A DNA stretch of 64,000 bases. Source: Microvelia longipes (Eukaryota > Arthropoda > Insecta > Hemiptera > Veliidae). The notes under the pieces are model-generated. The model saw only the letters and a list, made by a program, of their open reading frames with translations, made no database searches and was not told where the DNA came from. The position numbers were made by a program, and so were the translations under genes. Shown here one piece after another: positions 11,040 to 20,880 of the stretch. The DNA lies in the NCBI GenBank assembly GCA_018340805.1, contig JACMZG010000008.1, forward strand, positions 78,929,082 to 78,993,081, given 5' to 3'. Every line of letters begins with the position of its first letter. Position 1 is the stretch's first letter.

Positions 11040-12750
11040 TTATTCTTGTCTAACCTCCTGGATGAACGTAAGATTGTCCTGCCTTCTTAGAGACTCCATT
11101 TCTTCGTCGTGTAGCATTCCAGTTCAAAATATTGCCGCGGTAGGAGTGGTCCTCATCGCCCCTACTCTTATATGTCAACCTCTGAACTTTACTAAATTTC
11201 CTGATAGTTTCTTTGACATCAACTTTGGGCAACCAGAATAGAGATCCGTCATGAATTCTTGGACTTATAACGGTGTTGAACTATCTAAGTATCTTTGCAG
11301 TAAGTCTTCAGGATTTCCCTACTTCACGTCTAAGCTGACCGAAAGTCATTATATTTTTCTCTACTGTTTTGTATATCTGAGCTTTTCAACTAAGACTAGG
11401 ATCAAAGATAACGTCTAAATATTTTACTTCATCAGTAAGAGTTAGCTGCTGTCCAAAAAGCCTAGGTGCTTTAAAACCTTCGATGTTTCTTTTTCTTGTA
11501 AAGAGCATCAGTTCCGTTTTGGATGGGTTAATAGAAAGCCCTACATCATTACACCAATTTTTAATTATCCTGCATGCTAGTTGCATTTTTTTTAAACACA
11601 TTGCCTTGAAATGTGAATCCGACATCTGCATAGCCCTAAACGTAGAAATCATCCTTTGTAAGTCTTCTTAGCAGATCATCCATTACTAAGCCCCATAGAT
11701 GGGAAGAGAGGCGCCATCCTTGAGGGCATCCTCCTGTAACTTGTGCTTCCGAGCGCAGTGCTAATTTTCCTATCTTTCAGAGTGGATAATATCCTGTTGA
11801 TGGTGTTTTAGGAGTTTTCCCTTTTAGAGTTCTTCTGTTAAATCACTCTTTTATATTCTTGGTTTGTCTAAGGCCTCTTCTACATCGAAGAAGAGAGCCA
11901 AGGTGAACTCCTCTCTATGCAGAGGTTTTTCAATTCTTGAGATTGCTGCATGAAGGGCAGTCTCAGTGGATACCTTTTAGGTATGCATGCTGATTTACTT
12001 GAAGTGGTTCCTTTGAAAGGTCCTCTTCTAATAGATATTTGTCTACAATTCTTTCAAGTGCTTTCAGGATAAATGATGTGAGGCTTATGGGTCTAAAAGA
12101 TTGAGCTACGGTGTAATCTTTTCCTCCTCCTTTAGGTATAAATACCGCTCTTGTAGCCTTTCATGCTTCTGAGACTATCCCCATCGCTAAGCTACTTCTA
12201 AAAAACTCCATGATAAAAGGCAAGATCAGGTTTAATTCTTTTTGTAAGAGAGCTGAAAATGTCTCATCATGCCTTAAATGGTTCAAACCGGTTAAAGTCC
12301 TTGCGACGTTCCAGTCAGTTTCTGTGGTTTCCGTTATATCTGAGACTCTCTCACCCTTTTCTCCAGGGAAATGAGTTTGAAGAAGTACTTGAAGAGTATC
12401 CTCTATTTCAAGAATCCAGGATTCATCGTCAATTTTTATTGAGCCTAAAATATTTTCACTACTATAGTATAGTAGTGTATTTTAGCCAGCCTTGAAGCTT
12501 TTGACAGTGAGTCAATATTGCTACAGAAACCTTTCCAACAGGATCTTTTATGTTTATGGATTTCTAGCTTAGCTGCTTCTAGCTGTCTTTCAAAGATTGT
12601 CTAAGTTATTACTCCGCCAAGAAACTCCTTTTGACGATTTACTTTTGCTGAACATGCTTCCTTAAATGCGTCTCCAACCATTTTTTCCATAAACCTAGAT
12701 ATATCTTCAAGTTCCTTTGCACACCTTAAAATAATTTTCCTCGTTTTATG
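11040..12750 (-). pseudogene. Degenerate LINE reverse transcriptase (Jockey/R1/I-type ORF2)
   Basis: Minus-strand translation in shifting frames gives the RT domain in order. The linker upstream of RT is near 12700-12350. PKGGGKDYTVAQSFRPISLT is near 12140-12080, and FFDVEEALD, holding the first catalytic Asp, is near 11910. GGCPQGWRLSSHLWGLVMDD is near 11735-11675. The YADD box is damaged: a stop precedes GYAD and the second Asp is lost near 11640. GLSINPSKTELMLFTRKR then EVKYL is near 11545-11420, and GAMRTTPTAA near 11145. Such enzymes copy the element RNA at the target site. Several stops and frameshifts show it is dead. A short palindrome (12456-12476) sits inside it. The 5' part and the rest of the 3' part were not found. 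Confidence 0.9.
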
Positions 12751-13240
12751 AGTTTTTAAATTTAGCTCAAAAATTTGTTTTATTTATTATTTTGCACCTA
12801 TTCCTCCACATAGCCAATAACAATTTAATTTCGCAACTTATTTTATTTTTTAAAGTTTTAAGTGATGCCATATTTATTAACCTTTAAACCTTAACAGTTA
12901 TTCCCCCTGTAGGTTTTTATTTTTCTGACACATTCCATTGGAATTAGATCAGCCATTGAACTATTGCGTGTTTTCAAGAAATGAGCTCACCCATACACTC
13001 ACACGGACACTATTTTTTCGACTTTTGGGATCTGTAGGTGCTGAAATGGCGACATTCGATGAAAATAGGTTTTGCTACATCTTTGCTAAAAAAAATGATT
13101 CCGCCACTTTTTAGGAACAAAAAAAGCCATATGTTAATTCTATTTTTGTAATTAAATTATTTGTATATTTGTTTCAGGTTAGTTTTCCTGATCAAATAAA
13201 TACGCTTGACAGGTAAGCATTTGTGTTTGCAGCGTAAGCC
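12751..13240. other. Non-coding stretch, nothing recognised
   Basis: AT-rich sequence between the LINE pseudogene and the palindromic element. It could include an unrecognised upstream part of the LINE, but no motif supports that. Confidence 0.45.
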
Positions 13241-13496
13241 TTTATCTTATTTATTTTTTGTTGATGTATGTATCCAAAAGTCCAGAACTGTGTTCTCTGA
13301 TGTTGTTCAAGTTTTCAACAAATAACATGTAAAAATTAAACTACAATTTCCGTCTTTTCAACAAGATGTCTAAAAAAACTGTTTTTGGCCTGACCATTTA
13401 TATTTAAGTTTTATTACTGTTTTTATACTTTGTTTTTTTAATCTTTTAACTTTTTATATTTTGATAGTAATATGAGTTGTGGACTTCCCCAATAGC

Positions 13497-13638
13497 AGAA
13501 AAAAGAAAGATGTCTCTCCACTTAGTATATATTTATTGACAGAGCCGACTTTCAAACTTATCATGATGAACTGTTGAGCTTGAAAGTCGGCTCTGTCAAT
13601 AAATATATACTAAGTGGAGCGACATCTTTCTTTTTTCT
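13497..13638. repeat. Near-perfect palindrome, 59-bp arms
   Basis: Arms at 13497-13555 and 13580-13638 are reverse complements with a single mismatch; the spacer is about 24 bp. Outer sequences at about 13322-13370 and 13742-13795 are also inverted copies (CTACAATTTCCGTCTTTTC against GAAAAGACGGAATTTGTAG), so the whole 13320-13800 block is an interrupted foldback. Hammerhead-like cores lie at the centre (13563-13593) and at 13693-13718. Confidence 0.85.
13560..13596 (+). ncRNA. Degenerate hammerhead-like core at palindrome centre (candidate)
   Basis: ATGATGA at 13563-13569, GAAA at 13582-13585, then GTCGGC and TC. The order fits the core layout, but the first C is A and stem II between the boxes is poor, so catalysis is unlikely. 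It is reported because the same layout recurs at three other loci. Confidence 0.2.
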
Positions 13639-13689
13639 CCTTTTTATATTAATTTTTACATTGTTCTTTTGCATTTACGACATTAGGTA

Positions 13690-13720
13690 CAGTTGATGGC
13701 GCAAGCCGAAAGCCGGTTTT
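13690..13720 (+). ncRNA. Degenerate hammerhead-like core (candidate)
   Basis: TTGATG followed by the stem GGC, tetraloop GCAA, GCC, then GAAA (13708-13711) and the near-palindrome GCCGGT. Compared with the hammerhead core it lacks the last A of CTGATGA and the first C is changed. The flanks resemble the module at 9210-9310: both carry GAAAGCCGG followed, about 25-30 bp later, by a TTGTGGA or TTTGTGGA block. Confidence 0.25.
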
Positions 13721-13964
13721 ACTATTCGTTATAGATATTGTTGTGGAAAAGACGGAATTTGTAGTTTGATGTTATATGTTATCTAAAGCGTAGTAACGTA
13801 TTAATAAACATGTAACAGTAAAAGGTTCTGTGCTACGAACGTAGCAAGTTCTACATTAACATAATTTATTGCAAGATTAAGAGCATTATGACCTTTTGCA
13901 AATGTTATCCATACAGTTCTCTTGCTTCATACTTACCGTTCTCTTCTTTTAAAGAATGGAGCAT

Positions 13965-14748
13965 TAAAATAAATCGGGTTTGGGGTACCTCGGAACTTTT
14001 CCTCCTCACATCGGATTCGCTACGCTCATCCTCCTTGCTTATGACTAGTTCGCTCGTCCTCAGAATATAAAATTCGCCAAATTTATACTGCAACATCTCT
14101 TTGGACTCGCTCGTCTTTAGATAGAAAATGCAACCGTTTCATTCTCAGCGGTCACCAACGCTGAGACAGCACTGTCCACGCTCAATGCTGCTTAACTTTT
14201 ATGATCCAACAAAAATCATGAATATACTTGTCGTATTAAAACGAAACTTAGAGTATTTATTTATTACGTAAAGGTTTATAATTGTATAAAATTTTAACTT
14301 GATTGGATTATTCACCGACTTTTTACATTTTAAAAAAAAACATACCCTAGTCATTTAATAAAAATTGAATTAATTCTGATAATAAGATGAAACTTAGCAC
14401 ACATGTTAGTCTTATACATCAATTTTCCGCGCTTTATGATTTTTCGTAATAAAAAAAAATTTGACGTAATAAAAAATATTATTCGAATAGTACAATTGCA
14501 GCGGTAAACTGATTTTTGTACAAAGATTCATTGCTCTAGCATAAATACAATAGGAGCTACGATGATGACAGACACACAGGCATACAGACAGGCACACACA
14601 CATACAGACAGAAAACTTTGTAAAAGTCACTCAGGAGGCCTCCAAAACTCCTGAAATAGATCATTCCGGTGACATCCCGGTTTTGGATTTTTTGCAAACC
14701 CAATACTTTTCCTATATACCTACGGTATAAATGAGGGAAAGTAAAAAT
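13965..14748 (+). mobile_element. Family A dispersed repeat, most complete copy
   Basis: About 780 bp. It starts AAATCGGGTTTGGGGTACC and carries three related modules: TCGGATTCGCTACGCTCATC, a GTTCGCTCGTCCTCAG block, and GGACTCGCTCGTC. A conserved AT-rich middle follows, then a CA-rich run (ACACACAGGCATACAGACAG), and it ends in a ~45-bp palindromic terminus with ATACCTACGGTAT and GGGAAAGTAAAAA. Related copies or parts occur about ten times in this window on both strands. It has no coding frame, so it is presumably non-autonomous. No TIR or target duplication was found; a Helitron-like or other class cannot be decided. Confidence 0.75.
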
Positions 14749-15876
14749 GAGACATTTTTTATTATAAGCCCATATTTCTGCACCTATTGATTTTAAATCG
14801 AAATTAATGTGGGATGTATGGTGCTATACTTCTTGCCAATTGGGCGTAGGCACCTGGGCATGGGTGGGGAGGGGGTACCTCTAGAGGTTTTGTGGGGTGA
14901 GTCTGACAATCGCTGATATTGGTTGGGTAGACGAGAAGTCGGTCAGTCCCCAGACTTTATGGTAAACCGAGATCATGTGTTGGACTTCATCACCGTAATT
15001 TCCCAGTGGGGAATCTTAGGTAGTTAAACTTTCGATTATAAGGAGATTCAGGAGACAATGCATTACCAAGGACATCATTTTTGAGTTAACAATACCCCCC
15101 TCCCACACTTCTTAATTTTTTTAGGATTAATGACGTCATAAAGTATTTATTGAGATGGCATTATAAACTTTTTATAAACAATAGTTTCATGGATGACTTG
15201 ATCTGTTCAATATCCCCTCATGATCTAAATTGTTCTTTGAGAGTTGAACGAATCTAACATGCGTCTCAAAATGACAGATATCTTGAATTTTTGGACAATT
15301 CTAAAACGGATTTATAATTTTTCTTTTGTTAGAATCAATCTCAACAGATAGTTTTAATTAAATAGATAATTAAGTATATTTAATCATCAAGATCTAAACT
15401 TCATTAGTGATTAAAAAAAATTATAGAGACAGATAAGTCTAAAACGTATTTTTGACCACCTTCGATGTTTATGATAGGGAATCTAAAACCCATATTTAGC
15501 AGCCTGTCTTCTCATTCATTTCAAACATAGTTTAATATTTTTCATATTGATTAAAAAAAATAAAATTTTACGTTATTTGTGTTTACGATGTCTGAAAGAA
15601 ATATCTGAGACTGCTTTACTACTACCTCCTTAGTTAGAGTATCTCAAGCAATAGCTCTAAAGCTAGCTTACTGCTCTCTCTAGCTCATTGCTAGCTTATT
15701 ACCTTCTTTATAGCTGAAGTCATGAAACCCTGCTTCGTAAGGGCACGGTTTACGATTTTATAGCTTAGTGTTAGCTGGGTAATTTATTTATTAATTTGTC
15801 TACCGGTGTTTCCCATTTATACGGCTACCTATTATTCAAGAATTTATCGATTCACTTGTAAAATACTCTGACAGGC
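14749..15876. other. Non-coding stretch with a GC-richer island
   Basis: Sequence at about 14830-15020 is GC-richer (GGGTGGGGAGGGGGTACC and TCGGTCAGTCCCCAGACT) and lies directly after the family A terminus. No copy elsewhere in the window was noticed and no coding motif is visible. The rest is AT-rich. Confidence 0.4.
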
Positions 15877-16238
15877 ATTGTTACTTGGCTTCCATCCTAG
15901 TTGTAACTTTTGATTCATTACTTATTACGGCTCTTATATTGTTACTTGGCTTCCATCCTAGTTGTAACCTTATTCATTACTTATACGGCTCTTAATATTG
16001 TTACTTGGCCCATCCTAGTTGTAACTTTTGATTCATTACTTATACGGCTCTTAATATTGTTACTTGGCTTCCATCCTAGTTGTAACTTTTGATTCATTAC
16101 TTATACGGCTCTTAATATTGTTACTTGGCTTCCATCCTAGTTGTAACTTTTGATTCATTACTTATACGGCTCTTAATATTGTTACTTGGCTTCCATCCTA
16201 GTTGTAACTTTTGATTCATTACTTATACAGCTCTTAAT
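15877..16238. repeat. 61-bp minisatellite, about six copies
   Basis: Units of 61 bp contain TTACTTGGCTTCCATCCTAG, TTGTAACTTTTGATTC and ACTTATACGGCTCTTAAT. Copies are nearly identical, differing by a few single-base changes and short deletions, which suggests recent expansion. Confidence 0.95.
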
Positions 16239-16483
16239 ATTTTTTAGAAGTTAACTATTAGTTTTTAAGGGTTGAACTCGTCTGTTAATTATTTTAAATT
16301 TTATTATCATTTACCAATCACTTAAAATTTATTCCAAAAAGAATATATTTTTAAATTTCTTTGTAAAATTTCGTGAACACGCACATTCCATGCGATATCC
16401 AAGAAAAAGCGCATTTATTGCGCAAATACTTTACCAAAAGGAAAGAAATAAGTAAAAAAATAAGTAATAAGTTTGCTAAACTT

Positions 16484-16484
<1 letters not shown>

Positions 16485-16526
<42 letters not shown>

Positions 16527-16576
16527 ATATATATATTATTTTTATATATATATATTTATATATATATATATTTATA

Positions 16577-16663
<87 letters not shown>

Positions 16664-16692
16664 TGTGTGTGTGTGTGTGTGCGTGTGTATTT
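16485..16692. repeat. (TA)n passing into (TG)n microsatellite
   Basis: TA dinucleotides with several phase slips to about 16652, then TG-rich sequence to about 16690. Open frames on both strands are artefacts of the repeat. Confidence 0.95.
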
Positions 16693-17596
16693 TATGTATG
16701 CATATCGCATAAGAAAAAGACTGAGGCCAGATAGATATTTACATTAGTTTAATAAGGAATAGACGCGAGGTGGTTCAATGCTTTTATCTTTTTAACCAAC
16801 CTCTCTTACTCCAGCTAGACTGCTCTATTTTAAAATTTGAATGTTATATTAAATATTTAGATATTTAATATAGATAGAAATATAGAGACGTCAAAACGGA
16901 GCTCTCGCTCTAGCACTGTTCATAGTGCTACAGAGAGCTCTCATCCTTAATTATTGGAAAAAACAAAAAATAAAAAAAGGAAAAAGTAAAACATTAAATG
17001 ATTTTATTTTGTTTTTATAGATTGTATATAGACATGTAAATGGATGAAAATAAAGATTTATTATCATTATTATTATTTCAAAAATTAATTAATCAGGAAC
17101 TATTTTAAAACTTTTCCTTGGAGTCACAGCTTTCATAGAATATTTACATTATCTTATATGTTTGTAATACTTGACTCCGAGTGAATAAAAGAAAACATTA
17201 AACACGAATGGGACGTGTCAGGTCTTTTAATATCTCTTTTGTTAGAACCTCCGGGGTCAACATGTGGGCGATCTTTCTCGGTAAGCCTGGATAGCTAACT
17301 TGTTTATCTCACTAAATCGTCATGTCACTAACTAAATTAACTTAAATTTGAGCTGTAAAATATTCTTACACCATCTGCTGCAGAAACTACTATAAAACTG
17401 AATGTAACATTTTAGATGCCCATTAAAACTTGAAAAATATTTTTATTTTGGGCGGCTGTAAAACAGGCACTTTATATCCTCAAAAAATAGTGAAATGCGT
17501 TTTTTACAGTATGCAAAAGTTTGGAGGTTTTACTGTCGGCGACTGTAAAATAACTACGAAACTGTCGCTGGTGAACTTCCTTCAGTAATCAGACAT
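16693..17596. other. Non-coding stretch, nothing recognised
   Basis: Contains a short inverted pair near 16900-16942 (GAGCTCTCG and CTAGCACTG against CATAGTGCT and GAGAGCTC). No gene or clear transposon end was found. Confidence 0.45.
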
Positions 17597-17870
17597 TGAA
17601 AATACGCTGCCAGAACTGTAACTTATGGCTAACAAGGCGATCGAAAGAACTGTACCTACAAATGTTTATACATTATACCATTTTTTCTGAATAGTTGCTT
17701 ACTATTATTAAGCCCGAAAATGAAAAAAAGCATATGCTTCATGACGGCCTTTTTTACCTCTGCTTCTTTACTGTTTCGCTTCGCTCCACAGTGTATATAG
17801 TATAGTGTAGTATAGTGTGTATAGTCGCCTCGGTAAAAAATAAATCTTCTTCACACTTGACATAAATTTG
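17597..17870 (+). repeat. Family C dispersed repeat
   Basis: Aligns with 40019-40260. Shared blocks in order are GAAAATACGC, GGCTAACAAGGCGA (GGCCAACAAGGCGA in the other copy), a CATTATACCATTTTTTCTGA-like block, and CTTTACTGTTTCGCTTCGCT then CCACAGT. It is non-coding. This copy lacks the hairpin-rich end seen after 40260. Confidence 0.6.
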
Positions 17871-18080
17871 AGGGAACCATGATTTATTCAGTTTTTAAAA
17901 ACAGATTTGAATTTACAGCTAGCATATAATACCATTAAGAATTTTTTTATACTAGACATAACCAATCCTCGGTTATATTTATTTAATAAGTATTAAAATT
18001 AAAAAGGTTGTATTTACCGCAAGTTGAAGAAGCAATCGAAGAATCAGCTACCGTCGATACTTGCTGTTGGATATAAATAT

Positions 18081-18115
18081 CCCTGGACCGGTTTCGGCAT
18101 AACGTCATCAGCAGG
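18081..18115 (-). ncRNA. Second, shortened hammerhead-like core in the opposite arm
   Basis: On the minus strand: CCTG, CTGATGA, CGTTATGCC, GAAA, CCGGTC, CAGGG. All boxes outside stem II match the copy at 18640-18690; stem II has lost about three bases and can hardly form. Probably inactive. Confidence 0.4.
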
Positions 18116-18289
18116 TGAGGCAACACTCAAGCTCTCAACTAATAAAGTTAAAACAGTGATTAACTTCTAGTCTCAATGAGCACGACGAGGAAGTAGGAAA
18201 GGGTTTATAAAGGGAATGTGTACTGAGTCAAGGCCGTGACCCTGAGTAGTCAGGTGTGTGAGTCAGGTGTGCGTGTGAGTCATCTGGCG

Positions 18290-18618
18290 TTATGATGCTT
18301 TGTGTCTTTTATTATGATGTGTACCGGTGTCATGGTTTTCCCGTTTTCGTTTTTTGTCAAGTGCTGGTTTGAGTACCGAAAAAGTAATGTCCGAATTGAA
18401 AGCAATTTGTTCGTTAATAATTGTCTTGTCAGTAATTCTGTGTTTGTATATTTCTAGTCTTTCAAGTACGTCAAGTTTAGATCCTTTTGATTGTTTGTGT
18501 AGCAGTTTCATAGAGTTTGACATAGTATCTGATTCATGTCCGTGTGTGCGAAGGTGGTTGGCAAAGTTAGAATCTGATTTATCTTTTATGAATGAGCGTA
18601 AGTGCTCTTTATACCTAG
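18290..18618 (-). pseudogene. C-terminal GIY-YIG endonuclease fragment of Penelope-like element
   Basis: Read continuously on the minus strand from about 18618: RYKEHLRSF, then SNFANHLRTHGH, then KGSKLDVLERLEIYKHR and a TIINEQIAF block. R-x-K-E-H, A-x-H-L followed by GH, and the K-L-x-x-L-E-x-x-E-I block followed by N-E-Q are typical of the end of the GIY-YIG domain in animal Penelope-like polyproteins. That domain nicks target DNA. The GIY and YIG motifs themselves are absent, being upstream of the break. About 110 codons remain open to a normal-looking end. The first in-frame Met (18523) is not a true start. Confidence 0.75.
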
Positions 18619-18639
18619 TGTTTAGTGTTTACTCGAGTG

Positions 18640-18690
18640 TTGCCCCGCCTGCTGATGATGGCGTTATGTCGAAACCGGTCCAGGGATATT
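18640..18690 (+). ncRNA. Hammerhead-ribozyme-like core in Penelope-like terminal repeat
   Basis: Reads CCTG, CTGATGA (18652-18658), T, GGC-loop-GTC, GAAA (18671-18674), CCGG, TC, CAGG. This fits stem I (CCTG with CAGG), the catalytic CTGATGA and GAAA boxes, a tiny palindromic stem III (ACCGGT) and a GTC cleavage triplet. Stem II is short and has a G-U pair, with an unpaired T. Hammerheads with minimal stem III are known in terminal repeats of Penelope-like elements and probably act as dimers. The inverted copy (minus strand, 18081-18115) keeps CTGATGA and GAAA but has a shortened stem II. Confidence 0.6.
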
Positions 18691-18732
18691 TATATCCAAC
18701 AGCAAGTATCGACGGTAGCTGATTCTTCGATT

Positions 18733-19539
18733 AATAAGTATTACCTCATGTTACAAGATGTAATTTTGGAATAGCTTTTATTAAAAAAAAATAGAACGTA
18801 TCATTTTGTCAGTGAGTAAGCATCTTTGGTTTGGTACCACCATGATAAAATTATTGAATGCTAACATATTAAATAACAAAAAATTAGTTATATTGTATAC
18901 AACCAAATTATTGGTGATTTTATATGGTAGTATGTAATGCAACACTTGCTTCTATAATTGTATCATAATTTTTGTTTAACTCCTTTTGTCAAACTTTTTC
19001 ATACATACAGCTTTAGTCTGCTTAACAAGTTGCCTTTGCGAGTTGTTTGTAAAGTAGAAGTGTTAACGCAAGCGAAGCACTTGCACACAATGTAAGCCTG
19101 TTTCCCATTGTTCTCTTTAAAAATTCAAACAAGTTCCTTCCCATTTCCTTTTTTTAATTCTCCTGAATTTCCCTTTTTGTTTTTAAGTATTCTTTACATC
19201 AAAACAACAAAACCCTGTTTTATTTGTTCTTTAAAATGTAGGTCACAAATATTTTTGTTGTTTATTTTTTTTCTTTCAGCGAGATGATAATTGTTAAATT
19301 TAGTGAATACATTTGTCTACAAACAGAGTTAAAGAAAAAGTTAGTCAAATATTGATACAATAAAGAATAGTTACTGGGTAGTTTGGTCCCTGAGCCGCTT
19401 TGAAATTTCGGAAAATGTTCCGAAAATTCATTTCTGCCTTTTTTTTCTACAGGTTTTATCAAAAAAGTTACAGTAGTAATTTTTAAGTTTATTAAATTTA
19501 ATTAAAATTAGTGTTAAACTTAAATTTTAAGTTATTTAA
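18733..19539. other. AT-rich non-coding stretch, nothing recognised
   Basis: No coding motif, tRNA-like box or terminal repeat was seen on either strand. Confidence 0.5.
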
Positions 19540-20052
19540 ATATTTTTAACATCAAAACTAGTTCAATAGAACGAGAGAACCCTTTAAATGTTACCAAAAA
19601 TACACTCAAAATCACTAAATTGTACCCTAAAGAACACAAAAACTTTAAATTGTTTTCCCATGTTATCATGTTTAAGACATAGGCAGACTTAAAAATCTAC
19701 CATATTTTACCAAGCTAAAGGTAATTAAAGTAATAAAGTATTTCAGAAGCAGCTCTCATATTTGATGATTTCATGTTGAAAATTTAAGTTTTTACCCATT
19801 TTCAGCATTATTTGTCAAACCTATGACAACTGTGCTGTTCTATTTCTTTAAATCAATTCAACATTGCCTTTAGTTTGATAGGGTATGCTTAATTTTTAAG
19901 TCTGCTTATGCCTTGAACGCGTTAACATGGGGAAATTTGAAATTTTAAGGTCTTTTTGTGATTTAGGGTGTACATTAGTGATTTTTGGTATTACCTGAAC
20001 AGTTAGTTATATCTCTAGTTCAATTGAACTAATTTTGATGTTTAAAATATCG
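19540..20052. repeat. Foldback repeat, ~190-bp arms
   Basis: Arms at about 19540-19735 and 19864-20052 are diverged inverted copies. Matching blocks, outside to inside, are AACATCAAAACTAGTTCAAT, TACCAAAAATACACT, ACCCTAAAGAACACAAA, CCCATGTTA, and GCAGACTTAAAAAT followed by CTAAAGG. The spacer is about 128 bp. Arm divergence of perhaps a fifth suggests an old insertion. No coding capacity, so MITE or foldback type; target duplications were not identified. Confidence 0.8.
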
Positions 20053-20644
20053 AATTTGTCCCCAATTTAACTTAAAAAGCCCATTAATATTTTTGAAAAA
20101 AAAAGCCAATAGGAACACCACAAAATGACAAAAACTGAATTTAGGGCCATTTTCTAAAATTTGAAGAGGACCAGAGGTCGAAATTTTTCGATTTGAAGTA
20201 ACAGAACTGACCCTTTTTCAGGGAGCGAAAATAAATTAATCTAGGTTATTAAACTTTTGGGGCTTACCGGTCAGGTTTTCTACTTCCGGCCCTTAGACTG
20301 GAAATAATTATTATAATATTCTTATATCAAAATTAAGCATTCTAGATGGAGTAGCGAGTTTGTTTGAAAACATTAAGTATGGAGTCACGTCGCTTCGATT
20401 CCTTATTTTAACCAATGTAAATATCGATCTAAATACCGATGTAAATATCGATCCCTGTCTCCCTATGCGCTACTTACACATAGGTAGGAAATGACATTTA
20501 CAATGCGAGGTAACGAGACTGTAAAAAGAACTTTTATCGAACTATAAAACAACGAAAGAAGTAGATGAAGGAAATTTAATGAAAATATTTTGGATCTTAT
20601 GGACCATAAAACTGTTTTGAAAAATGTCAATAATCATATTAGTT
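20053..20644. other. Non-coding stretch, nothing recognised
   Basis: Holds a short direct repeat near 20415-20450 (AAATATCGAT and AAATACCGATGTAAATATCG). No gene or element end was recognised. Confidence 0.45.
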
Positions 20645-20880
20645 ATAATGCCCGTTTAGCGCCTTGCGGCTCATCAGGGATAACACCTGCGAGAACCACC
20701 TTGGGTGGTAGTAGCAACCGTTACGCTCAAAGTGAATTCTATAGTTGGCGATAATTTATCTAAATAATAATCTTCTATAAATGAAAGCGTAACCTGGGAT
20801 GTGAACCCTAGACCTCCGTGGGTGTCAAAGGTCAGTGTAAAGATTAACCCCTTAACGACTTCGGCCACGGAGGCGGATAA
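20645..20880 (-). mobile_element. tRNA-derived SINE, family 2
   Basis: On the minus strand it begins CCTCCGTGGCCGAAGTCGTT followed by AAGG, a tRNA-like A box of the Leu/Ser kind. The B box GGTTCACATCC follows at about 20796-20806, then CAGGTTACGCTTTCATTTAT. The body ends with GGTGGTTCTCGCAGGTG and a GAGCCGCAAGGCGC hairpin. Related copies lie at 43866-44095 and 61288-61485. Confidence 0.75.

Larger units (their letters stand above)
18034..18732 (-). mobile_element. Penelope-like retroelement remnant between inverted terminal repeats
   Basis: Arms at about 18034-18141 and 18622-18732 are inverted copies: ATCGAAGAATCAGCTACCGT on the left and its reverse complement at the right edge. Both contain GGTCCAGGGATA or its complement. 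Between them the minus strand encodes the end of a GIY-YIG endonuclease. Inverted or direct terminal repeats plus a C-terminal GIY-YIG domain are known for Penelope-like elements. The reverse transcriptase and the front of the endonuclease are missing, so this is a heavily deleted, non-mobile copy. Confidence 0.75.

Noticed and set aside
15877..16238. CRISPR-like array (regular repeats)
   Set aside because: The 61-bp units are contiguous with no unique spacers; it is a minisatellite in eukaryotic DNA. The 32-, 40-, 53- and 54-bp arrays were rejected for the same reason.
16373..16747. 124-codon frame with Tyr-Ile repeats
   Set aside because: It is translation of the (TA)n and (TG)n array with chance flanks.
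18327..18722. 131-codon plus-strand frame
   Set aside because: It is antisense to the GIY-YIG tail and runs into the terminal repeat; the minus-strand reading has the family motifs.
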